32,796 nucleotides of DNA from an uncultured Spirochaetaceae bacterium. GTDB lineage: Bacteria; Spirochaetota; Spirochaetia; Sphaerochaetales; Sphaerochaetaceae. Under the pieces are notes generated by a model. It was not told the DNA's origin. It was given only the letters and a program-made list of their open reading frames with translations, and ran no database searches. The DNA is taken from the NCBI GenBank assembly GCA_944389155.1, contig CALXLI010000071.1:1-32796 (forward strand), written 5' to 3'. The translations under genes were made by a program, and so were the position numbers. Each line of letters opens with the position of its first letter. Within the stretch, counting starts at the first letter, position 1. This document shows, in pieces, positions 1 through 8,328 of the stretch.

Positions 1-217
1 ACTAGTTTTTGACGAAGAAAATCTTCGGAAATATAGATAATTGGGAGAAATGAGAGAAATATATGGAGTTTCTGAGAATCAAAGCTACTATATATAGTGT
101 GAGAACATATGTTACCATTGAGTGGGAGTGATTGCATTTTATCTCTAATATGAAAGCAGAAAACTTTTAAAACTGGCATGGAAAACAGAGTTGCTTCTAT
201 GAGAGAGTGATAGCCTC
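1..217. other. AT-rich flank, no gene seen
   Basis: I see no credible reading frame in this edge segment. It contains a 12-bp AT palindrome at 87-98 (ACTATATATAGT). A short hairpin lies about 10-25 bp past the hipA stop (TGAGAG paired with CTCTCA) without a following U-tract. It may hold the 3' flank of hipA or part of a promoter cut off by the window edge. Confidence 0.5.
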
Positions 218-1327
218 TCAGCTGTTTGTCCGACATGCTGTGCTGACGTCATTCAGGATTTCCTCCCTCCTGCCACTGTCCAGACCGGCTTCGTCTGCCA
301 GCCTTCTCAAATCATCATCAGTAATGTTTTTCCCCTTGCCACATACTGAAGTCGAGTGTTCTCTATAGTAGGTTGTGCTGACAGTGAGGTCATAGGCGGG
401 GGAAAGATGCCATTTTCTGGATACTTCATCGTACAGGAATGCGAAATTCTTTCCGTGGTCATCCTGATTGCCGATCTTCACGTTGAAAACCGCTCTCCTG
501 AACGCCTCATACATCTGGTTTTCGTCTTTTGTGAGGAAGTATGTCGCCTTGAGCAGGTGTCTGTAATCCAAGGAAGGGTATCTATGAGATGATTCAAGAA
601 GGCCTGACAGGCTGATCATGTGGATCCGTTTCCCATTTTGCCTGTCGAAGCGTTTACTGGCGAAGAAGCCCTTTGTCAGCTTTGATTCCATCAGTCGGAA
701 AACGGCAGTATCGAGTCCTGCATCGACAGCTCTCAGGTTGCAGTCGTATTCCTTCACTCCTGCATCTTCACCGTCCATGGATGCCGGAAACTTTACAATC
801 CAGGGTTCTCCGTCAATATACGCATTGATTTTTGGCCTTGCACCTCCTGATGAGCCACCATTGTGGAATAGGTCGTCCATGGCGTACTTGGAAATATCCT
901 TTTCTGCCAGGATGAGCTTGGAGGCGCTGAAAGAAGCATCAAGATCTAACTTGTCTGTTCCTTTGCTTTCCTCTAATCGAGGAATGAACTCTAGAAGTCC
1001 CGAAGAGCTATCACCTAACAAGCATAATCGTGTGATGATGCTTGTCTGTATAGGATCAATCCCGATGCTTGCCAAGTATCTGTCTGTGAGGAGCCGTCCC
1101 CACCCATCTGGCAGGCAGTCGTCGAAAACTCCAGCTATATACTCAAAGGCGCTGTTGGTTGTTGTGAAGAGCCCTGGCTTCAGTGGTAGGGAAAATGGGC
1201 TGATCGAGAATCCTGATTCAATCCACTGAGGCGAGTATTCAAACGCAGTGAGTCCGCGGTCAGTCAGGGCAATAGTCCCGACGAGTCTGCCGTATGCCAT
1301 CACATCAGCCTTTTCGACGTTTCGCAT
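218..1327 (-). CDS. hipA: HipA-family serine/threonine kinase toxin
   Basis: Type II toxin of a HipBA module. In the known family the kinase phosphorylates a translation-related target such as glutamyl-tRNA synthetase and induces dormancy. The N-terminal HipA_N region (about residues 8-115) is present. The activation loop and the GGARPK motif lie at about 157-166 with candidate phospho-serines at 159-160. The catalytic segment NQDDHGKN is at 287-294 and the metal-binding SPAYD ends at D313, so the active site looks intact. At 369 residues it is shorter than E. coli HipA (440) but matches the common compact form. An AAGGAG site 8 bp before the ATG supports the start. It overlaps the upstream antitoxin gene by 23 bp, as expected for coupled translation. 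Confidence 0.9.
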   Translation of the reverse strand: MRNVEKADVMAYGRLVGTIALTDRGLTAFEYSPQWIESGFSISPFSLPLKPGLFTTTNSAFEYIAGVFDDCLPDGWGRLLTDRYLASIGIDPIQTSIITRLCLLGDSSSGLLEFIPRLEESKGTDKLDLDASFSASKLILAEKDISKYAMDDLFHNGGSSGGARPKINAYIDGEPWIVKFPASMDGEDAGVKEYDCNLRAVDAGLDTAVFRLMESKLTKGFFASKRFDRQNGKRIHMISLSGLLESSHRYPSLDYRHLLKATYFLTKDENQMYEAFRRAVFNVKIGNQDDHGKNFAFLYDEVSRKWHLSPAYDLTVSTTYYREHSTSVCGKGKNITDDDLRRLADEAGLDSGRREEILNDVSTACRTNS

Positions 1328-1598
1328 CTAACAACTCCTTCATCGATTGGTACTCTTGCGGTTCGAAGAGATTCAGAAATGCCTTTTCGTCATTGAGGAC
1401 AGCTCCAATTCTCACCAGAGAGGCAAATGAAATCTCACCCGTCTGCTCAAAGCGCCTCAAGGAGGAAAGAGAGAGGCCTGCACGCTGTGCCATCTCTTCT
1501 TGGGTGATACCTTTTTGCTTCCTTCGTTCCTTTTCCTTCCTTGCAATTTCTTTCTGGATATCTATCGGCATCATGCCGAATTCATCAAGATTAATCAT
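1305..1598 (-). CDS. hipB: HipB-like Xre-family antitoxin
   Basis: Small helix-turn-helix protein of about 97 residues, expected to neutralise HipA and repress the operon. The HTH reads from GITQEEMAQRAGLS through SLRRFEQTGEISF, a typical Xre/Cro fold placed mid-protein after a charged N-terminal helix. I chose the ATG at 1598; a TTG 12 codons upstream (1634) is also open. Neither start has an SD site. A -10 like TAAAAT ends 8 nt before the ATG at 1598, so a leaderless transcript would fit that start. The gene precedes and overlaps hipA, the usual antitoxin-first order. Its C-terminal part (EPQEYQSMKELLDAKRR) shares DNA with the hipA start. Confidence 0.85.
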   Translation of the reverse strand: MINLDEFGMMPIDIQKEIARKEKERRKQKGITQEEMAQRAGLSLSSLRRFEQTGEISFASLVRIGAVLNDEKAFLNLFEPQEYQSMKELLDAKRRKG

Positions 1599-1656
1599 GT
1601 AATAATATTTTATCACTTTACGGAGAAAATACAAGAAAATGATAAAATACTATTAC
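1599..1656 (-). promoter_or_regulatory. hipBA promoter and candidate HipB operator
   Basis: Two 16-bp arms in inverted orientation, 1599-1614 and 1641-1656, match at 15 of 16 positions (consensus GATAAAATAYTATTAC) and are separated by 26 bp. That puts arm centres 42 bp apart, about four helical turns. Between and over them lie TTGTAT (1634-1629) and TAAAAT (1612-1607) on the minus strand with a 16-bp spacer. Binding of a HipB dimer pair here would cover the promoter. The repeat is seen directly; its role is inferred. Confidence 0.6.
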
Positions 1657-1658
1657 TT

Positions 1659-1864
1659 TCATAAAGCATACATGTATCGTCTTGGGAATCCAATTGCGGG
1701 AACACTCCCGTCTTCAGCCAGGAGAAGAAAGCAATCTATTTTCCTTTTTGATTTTTTGTATCCGTATCTTCTGGGGGTAGGGAATATGTGAGCTTGCTTT
1801 GGTGCGTTGAGAGTCTCAGGACACCTTCGATATAGGCATTGAACCTGTCTGGGAAAGCCTTCAT
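1659..1864 (-). other. Possible decayed coding remnant
   Basis: Just downstream of the truncated gene ending at 1868, the minus strand has an ATG at 1864 opening a 42-residue frame (starts MKAFPDRFNAYIEGV) that stops at 1736. A second frame runs through the same DNA and continues to a stop at 1659 with protein-like content (KIDCFLLLAEDGSVPAIGF). The frames could be joined by a slip in an A-rich stretch near 1745, which would suit a frameshifted remnant. Chance open frames are equally possible. I recognise no family. Confidence 0.25.
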
Positions 1865-1867
1865 TTT

Positions 1868-2345
1868 TTATGAAGTTGTTTTATGTTTTTCTTTCCATAT
1901 CCTATACATCTCGATAGAGCTTGGGCGTTTTTCCAGATTTGTTATCAATACGACATTCCTATCTTCATCAGAGTAGGTGAAATACCTGTCCCATTCGTAG
2001 AAGTACGGACCTTCTCCAAGCACCCTTATGTAATCCATCAAAGATTGCATCAGGTAGATCATATTCCCAGTATCTGTCAATGCATCATTTGAATAAAAGC
2101 CAGTCCATTTGCCTTTTTCCCATCCCCTTAGCGCTGCAAGAGCCCTTTCATATCCTTCTCTTGCCTCTCCAGCTTTAATGAATGACAGCTTCAGATCACC
2201 TTTCCTGAATGCAATGTAGGACCTGATGAAAGAGAGAGCTGCGCCTGATGATTCCTTATACCAGGCAGCGTGGACTCCCAGGTAGTCTTTAAGAAGATGT
2301 GAATCAGTATTGTTGATCTTTTCAGCCAGGTCTTCAAATTTCCTA
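1868..2345 (-). pseudogene. 5'-truncated gene of unknown family
   Basis: The minus strand reads open from about 2345 down to the stop at 1868 (about 158 codons), but there is no start codon before the TTG at 2080. The translated stretch looks like real protein. An amphipathic, helix-rich part (ALSFIRSYIAF, AREGYERALAAL) leads into GKWTGFYSNDALTD, then aromatic-rich YFYEWDRYFTYSDED and VVLITNLEKRPSSIEMY. It therefore appears to be the C-terminal part of a larger protein. Its upstream end stops where acetyltransferase sequence on the opposite strand begins, and the frame then meets a stop inside that gene. I do not recognise the family. Confidence 0.55.
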
Positions 2346-2582
2346 TTGCTGCTTATCGATGAGAAGCATCGTGGAAAAGGCTATGGGAAAATGCTTATGG
2401 AATATTGGGAAGCTGATATGAAATCCCAAGGATATGACATGTTGCTGACTTCAACGCGAGTTGATGAGGACGCACAGCATTTTTACCGAAGGCTTGGCTA
2501 CAGGGACTGTGGCTGCTTGATTGTGGATATCCCAGAACATGGGCAGTCTATGGAGATGTTCATGGCCAAGGCAATACAATAA
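2310..2582 (+). pseudogene. N-terminally truncated GNAT acetyltransferase
   Basis: The 3' half of a Gcn5-related N-acetyltransferase. The acetyl-CoA binding motif A is clear: strand LLLIDEKH followed by RGKGYGKMLM. It is followed by the motif B region (STRVDEDAQHFYRRLGY), where the tyrosine-containing RRLGYRDCG is typical. A full GNAT has about 140-180 residues; here only about 80 native residues remain and the beta1-beta3 substrate half is absent. The first dozen codons from a TTG at 2310 are read from the opposite-strand remnant, so the native part begins near 2340. No SD site precedes the open frame. It is probably non-functional. Confidence 0.7.
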
Positions 2583-2657
2583 TCAAGCTGGAAGGATGGG
2601 GATGCTTATCTCTCAGTTTTCCTTCTTTTGAAGGCCATCGGCTGCCTTATATGGATC

Positions 2658-3971
2658 TCAGTTCTGCTTTTCCTCATCTGGAAGGATTATGTTGAGAAGG
2701 ATTGCCACTATTGCTGCAATCACGACAGGGGATGAGGCAAAGACCATCGTTACCCAGTCCGGGAACTGGGAGAGTGATTCGCTTACCATGCTTACTCCCA
2801 TGCCGAGTGCCGCAGAAAGGCCGACTATCGAGGTGTTCCGATAGCTCATTGGCTGCATTGCGACAAGCTTCATGCCTGTCATCGCTATTGATGCGAAGAC
2901 TGATACCGTAGCCCCTCCTAATACGCATTGCGGTATTGTCGTAAGGAGAGCTGAGAATTTTGGAATCAGCCCTGCAATGAGAAGCATCGCTGCAGTGACA
3001 GCCAGGACTTTTCTGTTTATTACCTTCGTGGATGAGACGATTCCGACATTCTGTGAGTATGTGGCATTCGGAAGTCCTCCGAATACGGCAGAGATAAGAT
3101 TCGATAGCCCGAAACCGATTATTCCCCCTCTCAGCTCATTGCCGGATGGTTCCCTGTTCATTCCTCCGATCGTAGTTGCGGACATATCACCAATAGCCTG
3201 TACAGCATTTATTGCAAACAGGACAGCGAATGCAATGCTTGATGAGAGCTCAAACCTGATGCCAAATGGTGCGACTTCAGGGAGAGAGAAGATGCCAGCC
3301 TCCTTGATTGCAGAGAGATCGACCATTCCGAAGAACGCCGAGAATAGGTAACCAGCGGCAATTCCCAGGAGTATTGATGCAAGCTTGAGCATTCCCTTTC
3401 CGAAGTGGTTGAGCGTTGTCACGCAAACCAGCGTGAAAATCGCTACAATCCAGTTCTGCCAGGATCCGAATGATGCACTCCCGCTTCCTCCTGCCATATA
3501 TGTTATTGCTGTAGGATAAAGAGAAAGGCCGATAGTGAAGACTACGGTTCCCGTAATCAAAGGCGGAAAGAGGCGTTGGAGCTGCTTTGCAAAGATGCCG
3601 ATGACAATAGCAATAGCCCCTCCTATGATCTGTGCTCCAAAGATCGTGGCTATGCCGGATGTCGCTGCAATATCCTGCATAGTTGCAAGGTACGCGAAGC
3701 TTACGCCCATGATAAGAGGCAGCCTTGCTCCGCAGAAACGTGTGATACCGAAAAGCTGCAGCAATGTTGAGACTGCAGCACAGACAAGCGAAGATTGGAT
3801 CAGCAGGATCCTCATAGAACTATCCAGCCCTGCAATTGATGAGATGATGATCGCTGGCGTGACGCAGCCGACTATCATTGCAACGAGGTGCTGTACTGCC
3901 ATTGGAAGCGTATACTTCAAAGCAGGCAATCTGCCATTCATATCGAACAGTAGCTGTTTGGTATCATCCAT
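2658..3971 (-). CDS. NCS2-family nucleobase (xanthine/uracil type) permease
   Basis: Polytopic inner-membrane symporter of the nucleobase-ascorbate (NCS2) family, about 437 residues with roughly 14 hydrophobic segments. The QHLVAM motif near the N-terminus (TM1) is a family signature. The substrate/ion-binding region of TM8-TM10 is present as FAINAVQAIGDMS, then NREPSGNELRGG and the NATYSQNVGIVSSTKV loop. The QNVG form (not QNNG) is seen in xanthine/urate-like members, so a purine substrate is more likely than uracil, but this is tentative. I place the start at the ATG at 3971; the open frame extends 42 codons further upstream with non-membrane sequence. TATAAT lies 7 nt before this ATG and there is no SD. 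The gene stands alone. Confidence 0.85.
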   Translation of the reverse strand: MDDTKQLLFDMNGRLPALKYTLPMAVQHLVAMIVGCVTPAIIISSIAGLDSSMRILLIQSSLVCAAVSTLLQLFGITRFCGARLPLIMGVSFAYLATMQDIAATSGIATIFGAQIIGGAIAIVIGIFAKQLQRLFPPLITGTVVFTIGLSLYPTAITYMAGGSGSASFGSWQNWIVAIFTLVCVTTLNHFGKGMLKLASILLGIAAGYLFSAFFGMVDLSAIKEAGIFSLPEVAPFGIRFELSSSIAFAVLFAINAVQAIGDMSATTIGGMNREPSGNELRGGIIGFGLSNLISAVFGGLPNATYSQNVGIVSSTKVINRKVLAVTAAMLLIAGLIPKFSALLTTIPQCVLGGATVSVFASIAMTGMKLVAMQPMSYRNTSIVGLSAALGMGVSMVSESLSQFPDWVTMVFASSPVVIAAIVAILLNIILPDEEKQN

Positions 3972-3989
3972 ATCGAGAATTATAGCACC
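3972..3989 (-). promoter_or_regulatory. Extended -10 promoter of the nucleobase permease
   Basis: On the minus strand a perfect TATAAT (3984-3979) is preceded by TGC, giving an extended -10 element. The distance to the ATG at 3971 is 7 nt, which would place transcription start at or next to the start codon. The -35 region is weak. Confidence 0.5.
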
Positions 3990-4190
3990 GGAAAACCAAA
4001 ATTCACTTTCTTTATGCATATGCCAATAAAATTCATGACATGCTATGCTGCTGGATTCCTGGATAAGAATGTATGCATTGTTATCCGTGAATGACATTCG
4101 TTCTATTCATAAGATTGCTTTTCCATATTTCTTATCTTTTTCTGATCTGGATTTACTTTCTGAGGTTATCATTATATCAAGGAGGAAATT

Positions 4191-4862
4191 ATGACGAATG
4201 ACGAGATCTATGATTTCATCGGCGAGCTTGCAATAGCTCTCTATTCCAAGAAGATCCAGATTTCCCTTGGTTCGCTTAGAACCATAATGCTGGATAAGGG
4301 CAAGGATTATGTGAACAACAGGGGCATGGCATCCGCTGTCTCCGCTGCATACCGCAGATGGAAGGAGAAGGACCCTATCATCTATTACGCCATCGCGTAT
4401 ACCTATACCGATCGCGAAGGTAACCTTGCCTGGGATGATCCGAAAAAGGCACCGGAGAAAGCTGTTGAGGCTGCCGTTGGGGGAAATGAAGATGTGCTGG
4501 AGGTAGCTGCAGAGGAAGCCCCGAAGGCTGCGAGGAAGTCCAGTTCGAAGAAGAAGGCTGCAGAGGCTGTGCCTGAAGCTATGGCTGAACAGGATTTATT
4601 CTCAGAGCCTGCTGAGGCGGATCCTGTAGAGGCTCCGGAGGAACAGGCAGAACCAGAAGATGTGAAAGCCGAGGAAACAGCCGAAGAGATAGACACATCG
4701 TCTCAGAAAGAGGAAAAGCCTGCAAAGAAAACAGCTGCCAGGAAGAAAGCAGCAGAAAATGCCGAAGAGAGTACAGATGTGAAGATCGAGCCTTCTGAGG
4801 ACCTTCCAGCATCTGAGGAGGCTTCTGGCAAGAAAAAGGCAGCGGCTAAGAAGAAAAAGTAA
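4191..4862 (+). CDS. Unknown protein with histone-H1-like K/A/E-rich tail
   Basis: 223 residues in two parts. Residues 1-88 form a compact, ordinary-looking domain (IYDFIGELAIALYSKK, LGSLRTIMLDKGKDYVNNRG, AAYRRWKEKDPIIYYAIAYT), probably mostly helical; I do not recognise the family. Residues 89-223 are low complexity: blocks of lysine/alanine (RKSSSKKKAAEA, AKKTAARKKAAEN, the C-terminal GKKKAAAKKKK) alternate with acidic E/P-rich stretches. Such tails resemble bacterial H1-like and Hc-type DNA-compaction proteins, so a nucleoid-associated role is a guess. A strong AAGGAGGAAATT site precedes the ATG. It is monocistronic, ending in a clear terminator. Confidence 0.75.
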   Translation: MTNDEIYDFIGELAIALYSKKIQISLGSLRTIMLDKGKDYVNNRGMASAVSAAYRRWKEKDPIIYYAIAYTYTDREGNLAWDDPKKAPEKAVEAAVGGNEDVLEVAAEEAPKAARKSSSKKKAAEAVPEAMAEQDLFSEPAEADPVEAPEEQAEPEDVKAEETAEEIDTSSQKEEKPAKKTAARKKAAENAEESTDVKIEPSEDLPASEEASGKKKAAAKKKK

Positions 4863-4886
4863 GCAGTATCAAAATTGGGGATGATA

Positions 4887-4918
4887 GGGCCTTGTTGCAT
4901 AAGCAATAAGGTCTTTTT
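4887..4918 (+). terminator. Rho-independent terminator
   Basis: A 12-bp stem, 4887-4898 with 4903-4914 (two G-U pairs), closes an ATAA loop and runs into TTTTT at 4914-4918. It lies 25 bp after the stop of the K/A/E-rich protein and separates it from the peptide transporter operon. Confidence 0.85.
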
Positions 4919-4986
4919 CATCTATGCTATCAAATAAAATGCCGTGCTTTTCAGATATAAGCCTTTTGATATACCCTTGTTCCATC

Positions 4987-6510
4987 ATGAAAAGAATATA
5001 TTCAGCAGCTTTGGCTGTATTCCTGCTTTCTGCATTTCTCGTATCCTGCTCAAGGAACGGTGCTTCTGAAGAAGTGAAGTCTGCGGTACCTTCGCCTTCA
5101 ACAGTACGAATGGCCATTGCTGTTGATCCCGATGGCCTTGACCCGCAGATGAGTGCAAGCGCAAGCACATTCCAGGTAACAAGCAGCATATATGAGACAC
5201 TTGTGACTGTCGATGAGAATGGAAATATCGAGCCATGCCTGGCGAAAAGCTGGAGCATAGCCGAGGATGGCCTTTCCATTGCATTCACGCTTCGAGAAGG
5301 GGCGATGTTCTCAGATGGCGATGCCTGTAATGCCGAAGCTGTAGCCGCATCTTTCACAAGGCTTGTTTCCCCGTCATCCGCAAGGAGCCAGGATTATAGC
5401 TTCATCTCATCCATAGAGGCTGTTGACGAGAATACTGTACGCTTTGCATTCAATAGCCTGGATGTGACAGCTCTTGCCAAATTTGCATATCCTTGGTCTG
5501 CAGTTGTCGATACAGAGCATGATGAAAGCCTCAGGACAAATCCTGTGGGCAGCGGTCCGTATATGCTTTCCAGCTGGATTCCTCAGCAGTCTCTCATCCT
5601 TGAGAGGAATCCGTACTATAACGGTGACTGTGATATTGATATGGTTGAGTTCGTCATAATGAGCGATATGACAAGTGCTGTCACTGCGATGAGGAATGAA
5701 CAGCTTGATATAATACTCATCACCGGTGATCTTGTTGGGCTTTTCGAGGGAGATGACCGCTTCACGATACATGCCCTTCCTACAAATGGCCTGCAGCTCA
5801 TGGCTATGAATAATGAAAGCGAAGGACTTGATGATATAAGGGTACGCATGGCTATCAACCATGCTGTGGACAAGAATGCCCTGATAGAAGCTGTATGGTG
5901 GGGGTATGGGGAGCAGATAGGCTCGCATTTCCCGGTTGTCCTCAGCGAGTATGCAGATATGAATGGAAAGTATCCATATGATCCGGAACGGGCCAGGGAG
6001 CTTCTTGCCGAGGCTGGATATGGAGAAGGGGAGCTTCATCTGCGGATGTTCCTACCGAAGAATTATCAGGAATATGTGAATGCAGGCCAGGTAATTGCCG
6101 ATATGCTCAGGAATGTCGGTATTGATGTTGATATCCAGATAGTCGAATGGGCGACATGGCTGAGTGATATCTATAACGGCAGGGATTACGATCTTACGGT
6201 CGTTGGGCATACCGGACGCCTTGACGCACTTTCCCTCCTTTCCCGTTACAGGCATGATGCTGCTGAGAACTACTTCAACTATGCAAATGATGAGTTTGAC
6301 AGCCTGCTTGATGCTTATGCAGGGGAAGCTGATGAGATGAAACGCAGGGAGATTGCCGTCAGGATGGAGGAGATCCTTGCTGAAGAGGTTCCGGCTCTGT
6401 ATATACAGGATCCTATACAGATATACGTAACCGATTCATCTTTGGAGGGCTTCAGGACATATCCGATAAATATATTCAGGATGGATCTCCTTGAATACTC
6501 TGATAGATAA
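4987..6510 (+). CDS. Peptide/nickel ABC transporter substrate-binding lipoprotein (family 5)
   Basis: Extracytoplasmic receptor of an Opp/Dpp-type importer, about 507 residues. The signal peptide (MKRIYSAALAVFLLSAFLVS) ends in a lipobox LVSC with the lipidated cysteine at residue 19. The SBP_bac_5 pattern follows: DPDGLDPQMSAS at the N-terminus, SIYETLVTVDENG, LAKSWSIAEDGLSIAFTLREG, then the long C-terminal lobe with YDPERARELLAEAGY. I chose the ATG at 4987 because the open frame's earlier start at 4924 would put 21 unrelated residues before the signal peptide. No good SD is seen. Ligand may be peptides, nickel or another solute; the fold alone does not decide. Confidence 0.9.
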   Translation: MKRIYSAALAVFLLSAFLVSCSRNGASEEVKSAVPSPSTVRMAIAVDPDGLDPQMSASASTFQVTSSIYETLVTVDENGNIEPCLAKSWSIAEDGLSIAFTLREGAMFSDGDACNAEAVAASFTRLVSPSSARSQDYSFISSIEAVDENTVRFAFNSLDVTALAKFAYPWSAVVDTEHDESLRTNPVGSGPYMLSSWIPQQSLILERNPYYNGDCDIDMVEFVIMSDMTSAVTAMRNEQLDIILITGDLVGLFEGDDRFTIHALPTNGLQLMAMNNESEGLDDIRVRMAINHAVDKNALIEAVWWGYGEQIGSHFPVVLSEYADMNGKYPYDPERARELLAEAGYGEGELHLRMFLPKNYQEYVNAGQVIADMLRNVGIDVDIQIVEWATWLSDIYNGRDYDLTVVGHTGRLDALSLLSRYRHDAAENYFNYANDEFDSLLDAYAGEADEMKRREIAVRMEEILAEEVPALYIQDPIQIYVTDSSLEGFRTYPINIFRMDLLEYSDR

Positions 6511-6550
6511 GCTAGGAAGCATCCATTCAAAATGCTAGACTTTCAGCAAG

Positions 6551-7510
6551 ATGGGAAAGTATATAGCGAAGAGGCTTCTTGCATCCCTTGCAGTCATGGC
6601 GATAGTGAGCTTCATGGCTTTTGCCGCTCTTGAGCTGATACCAGGCAATGCGGCTTTGATTGCAGCTGGCACGGAGGGATCAGCATCATCTGTCGCATCC
6701 ATTGCATCTGGTCTGGGGCTGGACAGGGGGTTCATGGAGCGTGTCCTGATTTACTATAAAGGGCTTCTTTCATTCGATTTTGGCGTTTCAAGCTATTTTG
6801 GTGAAAGCGTATCAACGCTTATCAGGCAGCGCATCGGTGTTACATTCTCGCTTGCGTTCCTATCTGTCCTTCTGGCTTTCTTCGTCTCTGTCACCCTTGG
6901 ATCTGCAGCGGCGCTTGGAAGAGGGAGATTCCTTGATGCATTCTCCAGAAGCGTTGTCCAGGTCTTCTCAAGCATCCCGTCCTTCTGGCTTTCACTTCTT
7001 TTCCTCATACTTTTCTCGTCTGTGCTTCATTGGGTCAATGTCGGTGACTATGTTCCACCATCGGTCAGCCTGAAAGGTTATCTTTCATCGATAATCATCC
7101 CTGTCGCTGTCCTTGCAATAGGCGAGACCGGACCGCTTCTCCGCCTCGTGCGTGCCAGCATGATACGTGCAAGGAATGAGGACTGGTACAGAATCGGCAA
7201 GGTCCGCGGGATATCAAGGATCAGGCTAGTAATGGCATATGCGCTGCGCTATGCGCTTCCAGGTCCTCTTACGCTTGCAGGCAGCGAACTTGCCAAGCTC
7301 CTTGGAGGAACGGCAATAGTTGAGTCAGTATTCGCGCTGCCAGGTCTTGGCCGCCTGTTCCTTACAGCTGTCGAGATGAGGGATATCCCATTGGTGGAAG
7401 GAATTGTGATATTCGTCTCGTTCCTCGTTGTCCTTATGAACCTGGCTACCGATCTCATCCTATTTATCTCAAATCCTTCGATGAGGAAAGCAGGAGGCAT
7501 CAGATTATGA
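6551..7510 (+). CDS. DppB-like ABC permease
   Basis: First transmembrane subunit of the importer, 319 residues with about six membrane segments. The N-terminus (MGKYIAKRLLASLAVMAIVSF) is typical of DppB/OppB. The cytoplasmic EAA coupling loop is at about residues 215-250 (VRGISRIRLVMAYALRYALP, then ELAKLLGGTAIVESVFALPGLGRL). It follows the receptor gene by 40 bp; a TAGACT preceded by TGC ends 9 nt before the ATG, so a secondary internal promoter cannot be excluded. It overlaps the next gene by 4 bp (ATGA). Confidence 0.92.
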   Translation: MGKYIAKRLLASLAVMAIVSFMAFAALELIPGNAALIAAGTEGSASSVASIASGLGLDRGFMERVLIYYKGLLSFDFGVSSYFGESVSTLIRQRIGVTFSLAFLSVLLAFFVSVTLGSAAALGRGRFLDAFSRSVVQVFSSIPSFWLSLLFLILFSSVLHWVNVGDYVPPSVSLKGYLSSIIIPVAVLAIGETGPLLRLVRASMIRARNEDWYRIGKVRGISRIRLVMAYALRYALPGPLTLAGSELAKLLGGTAIVESVFALPGLGRLFLTAVEMRDIPLVEGIVIFVSFLVVLMNLATDLILFISNPSMRKAGGIRL

Positions 7511-8328
7511 AGAAGCACAGAATTTCATTCATGATCGGGATAGTCCTCACTGTATCAGCAGCAGTCCTTTCTGCTGTATCTATTGCGTTCACTCCTTATG
7601 ATCCTGAGTCCATGGATATATATAACCGCTTTCAGGGGCCATCTTCTGAACATCTCCTCGGTACCGATCATTTCGGCCGTGATATTCTATCAAGGATCAT
7701 GAGCGGAAGCCTTGTAGCCCTTTCCAGCGCCCTTCTTTCTGTGACAATCGGTGCTGTCCTGGGGATTGCTCTAGGCCTTGTCGCTGCGCTATCGCCAAAG
7801 CGCATAAGCGGTATCCTGCAGCGGATAATCGATGCTCTCATGGCCTTTCCTACGATACTTATAGCGCTTGTGCTGGTCACGATAGCCGGCAAAGGAATCC
7901 TTCCTTCAGCTCTGGCTGTCGCTCTTTCCATTGTTCCTGTATTCTCCCGTCTTGTATATACGATGATTCTGGAGACGATGGAAAAGCTTTACATCAGGGC
8001 AGCTGTGAGTTATGGGGCAGGCAGATTCCGGATTGCCGCTTTCCATCTTTTCCCTCCGATGCTTTCCCGTCTTGTGGTACAGTTCACAGCATCCATAGGG
8101 AATGCGATCCTTCTGGAATCATCGCTGTCGTTCCTTGGACTTGGCATACAGCCGCCATCGACGAGCCTTGGGATGATGCTGAGCGAGGCGAGAGGATATG
8201 TGCTGACTTATCCTTATCAGGCTATACCTGCAGGCATTGCCCTTCTTGTCATCGTCCTTGGATTCAATCTCCTTGGCGACGGGCTGAGCGAAGTGCTTGA
8301 GAGAGGTAGGAGGGGGCGTCATGGCTGA
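7507..8328 (+). CDS. DppC-like ABC permease
   Basis: Second transmembrane subunit, 273 residues. Hallmarks of the DppC/OppC family are the motif HLLGTDHFGRDILSRIMSG at about residues 49-67, an EAA loop around VSYGAGRFRIAAFHLFPP, and the closing GLGIQPPSTSLGMMLSEARGY. It lacks the long N-terminal OppC cytoplasmic extension. The start overlaps the previous stop by 4 bp, indicating translational coupling. Its end overlaps the following ATPase gene by 8 bp. Confidence 0.93.
   Translation: MKKHRISFMIGIVLTVSAAVLSAVSIAFTPYDPESMDIYNRFQGPSSEHLLGTDHFGRDILSRIMSGSLVALSSALLSVTIGAVLGIALGLVAALSPKRISGILQRIIDALMAFPTILIALVLVTIAGKGILPSALAVALSIVPVFSRLVYTMILETMEKLYIRAAVSYGAGRFRIAAFHLFPPMLSRLVVQFTASIGNAILLESSLSFLGLGIQPPSTSLGMMLSEARGYVLTYPYQAIPAGIALLVIVLGFNLLGDGLSEVLERGRRGRHG

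Noticed and set aside
618..1229. 203-codon open frame on the plus strand inside hipA
   Set aside because: It is the antisense shadow of the intact kinase gene; composition is Ser/Pro/Arg-rich and no motif or SD supports it.
5407..6039. 210-codon minus-strand frame inside the peptide-binding protein
   Set aside because: Antisense shadow; the plus strand carries the family-5 receptor motifs over the same bases.
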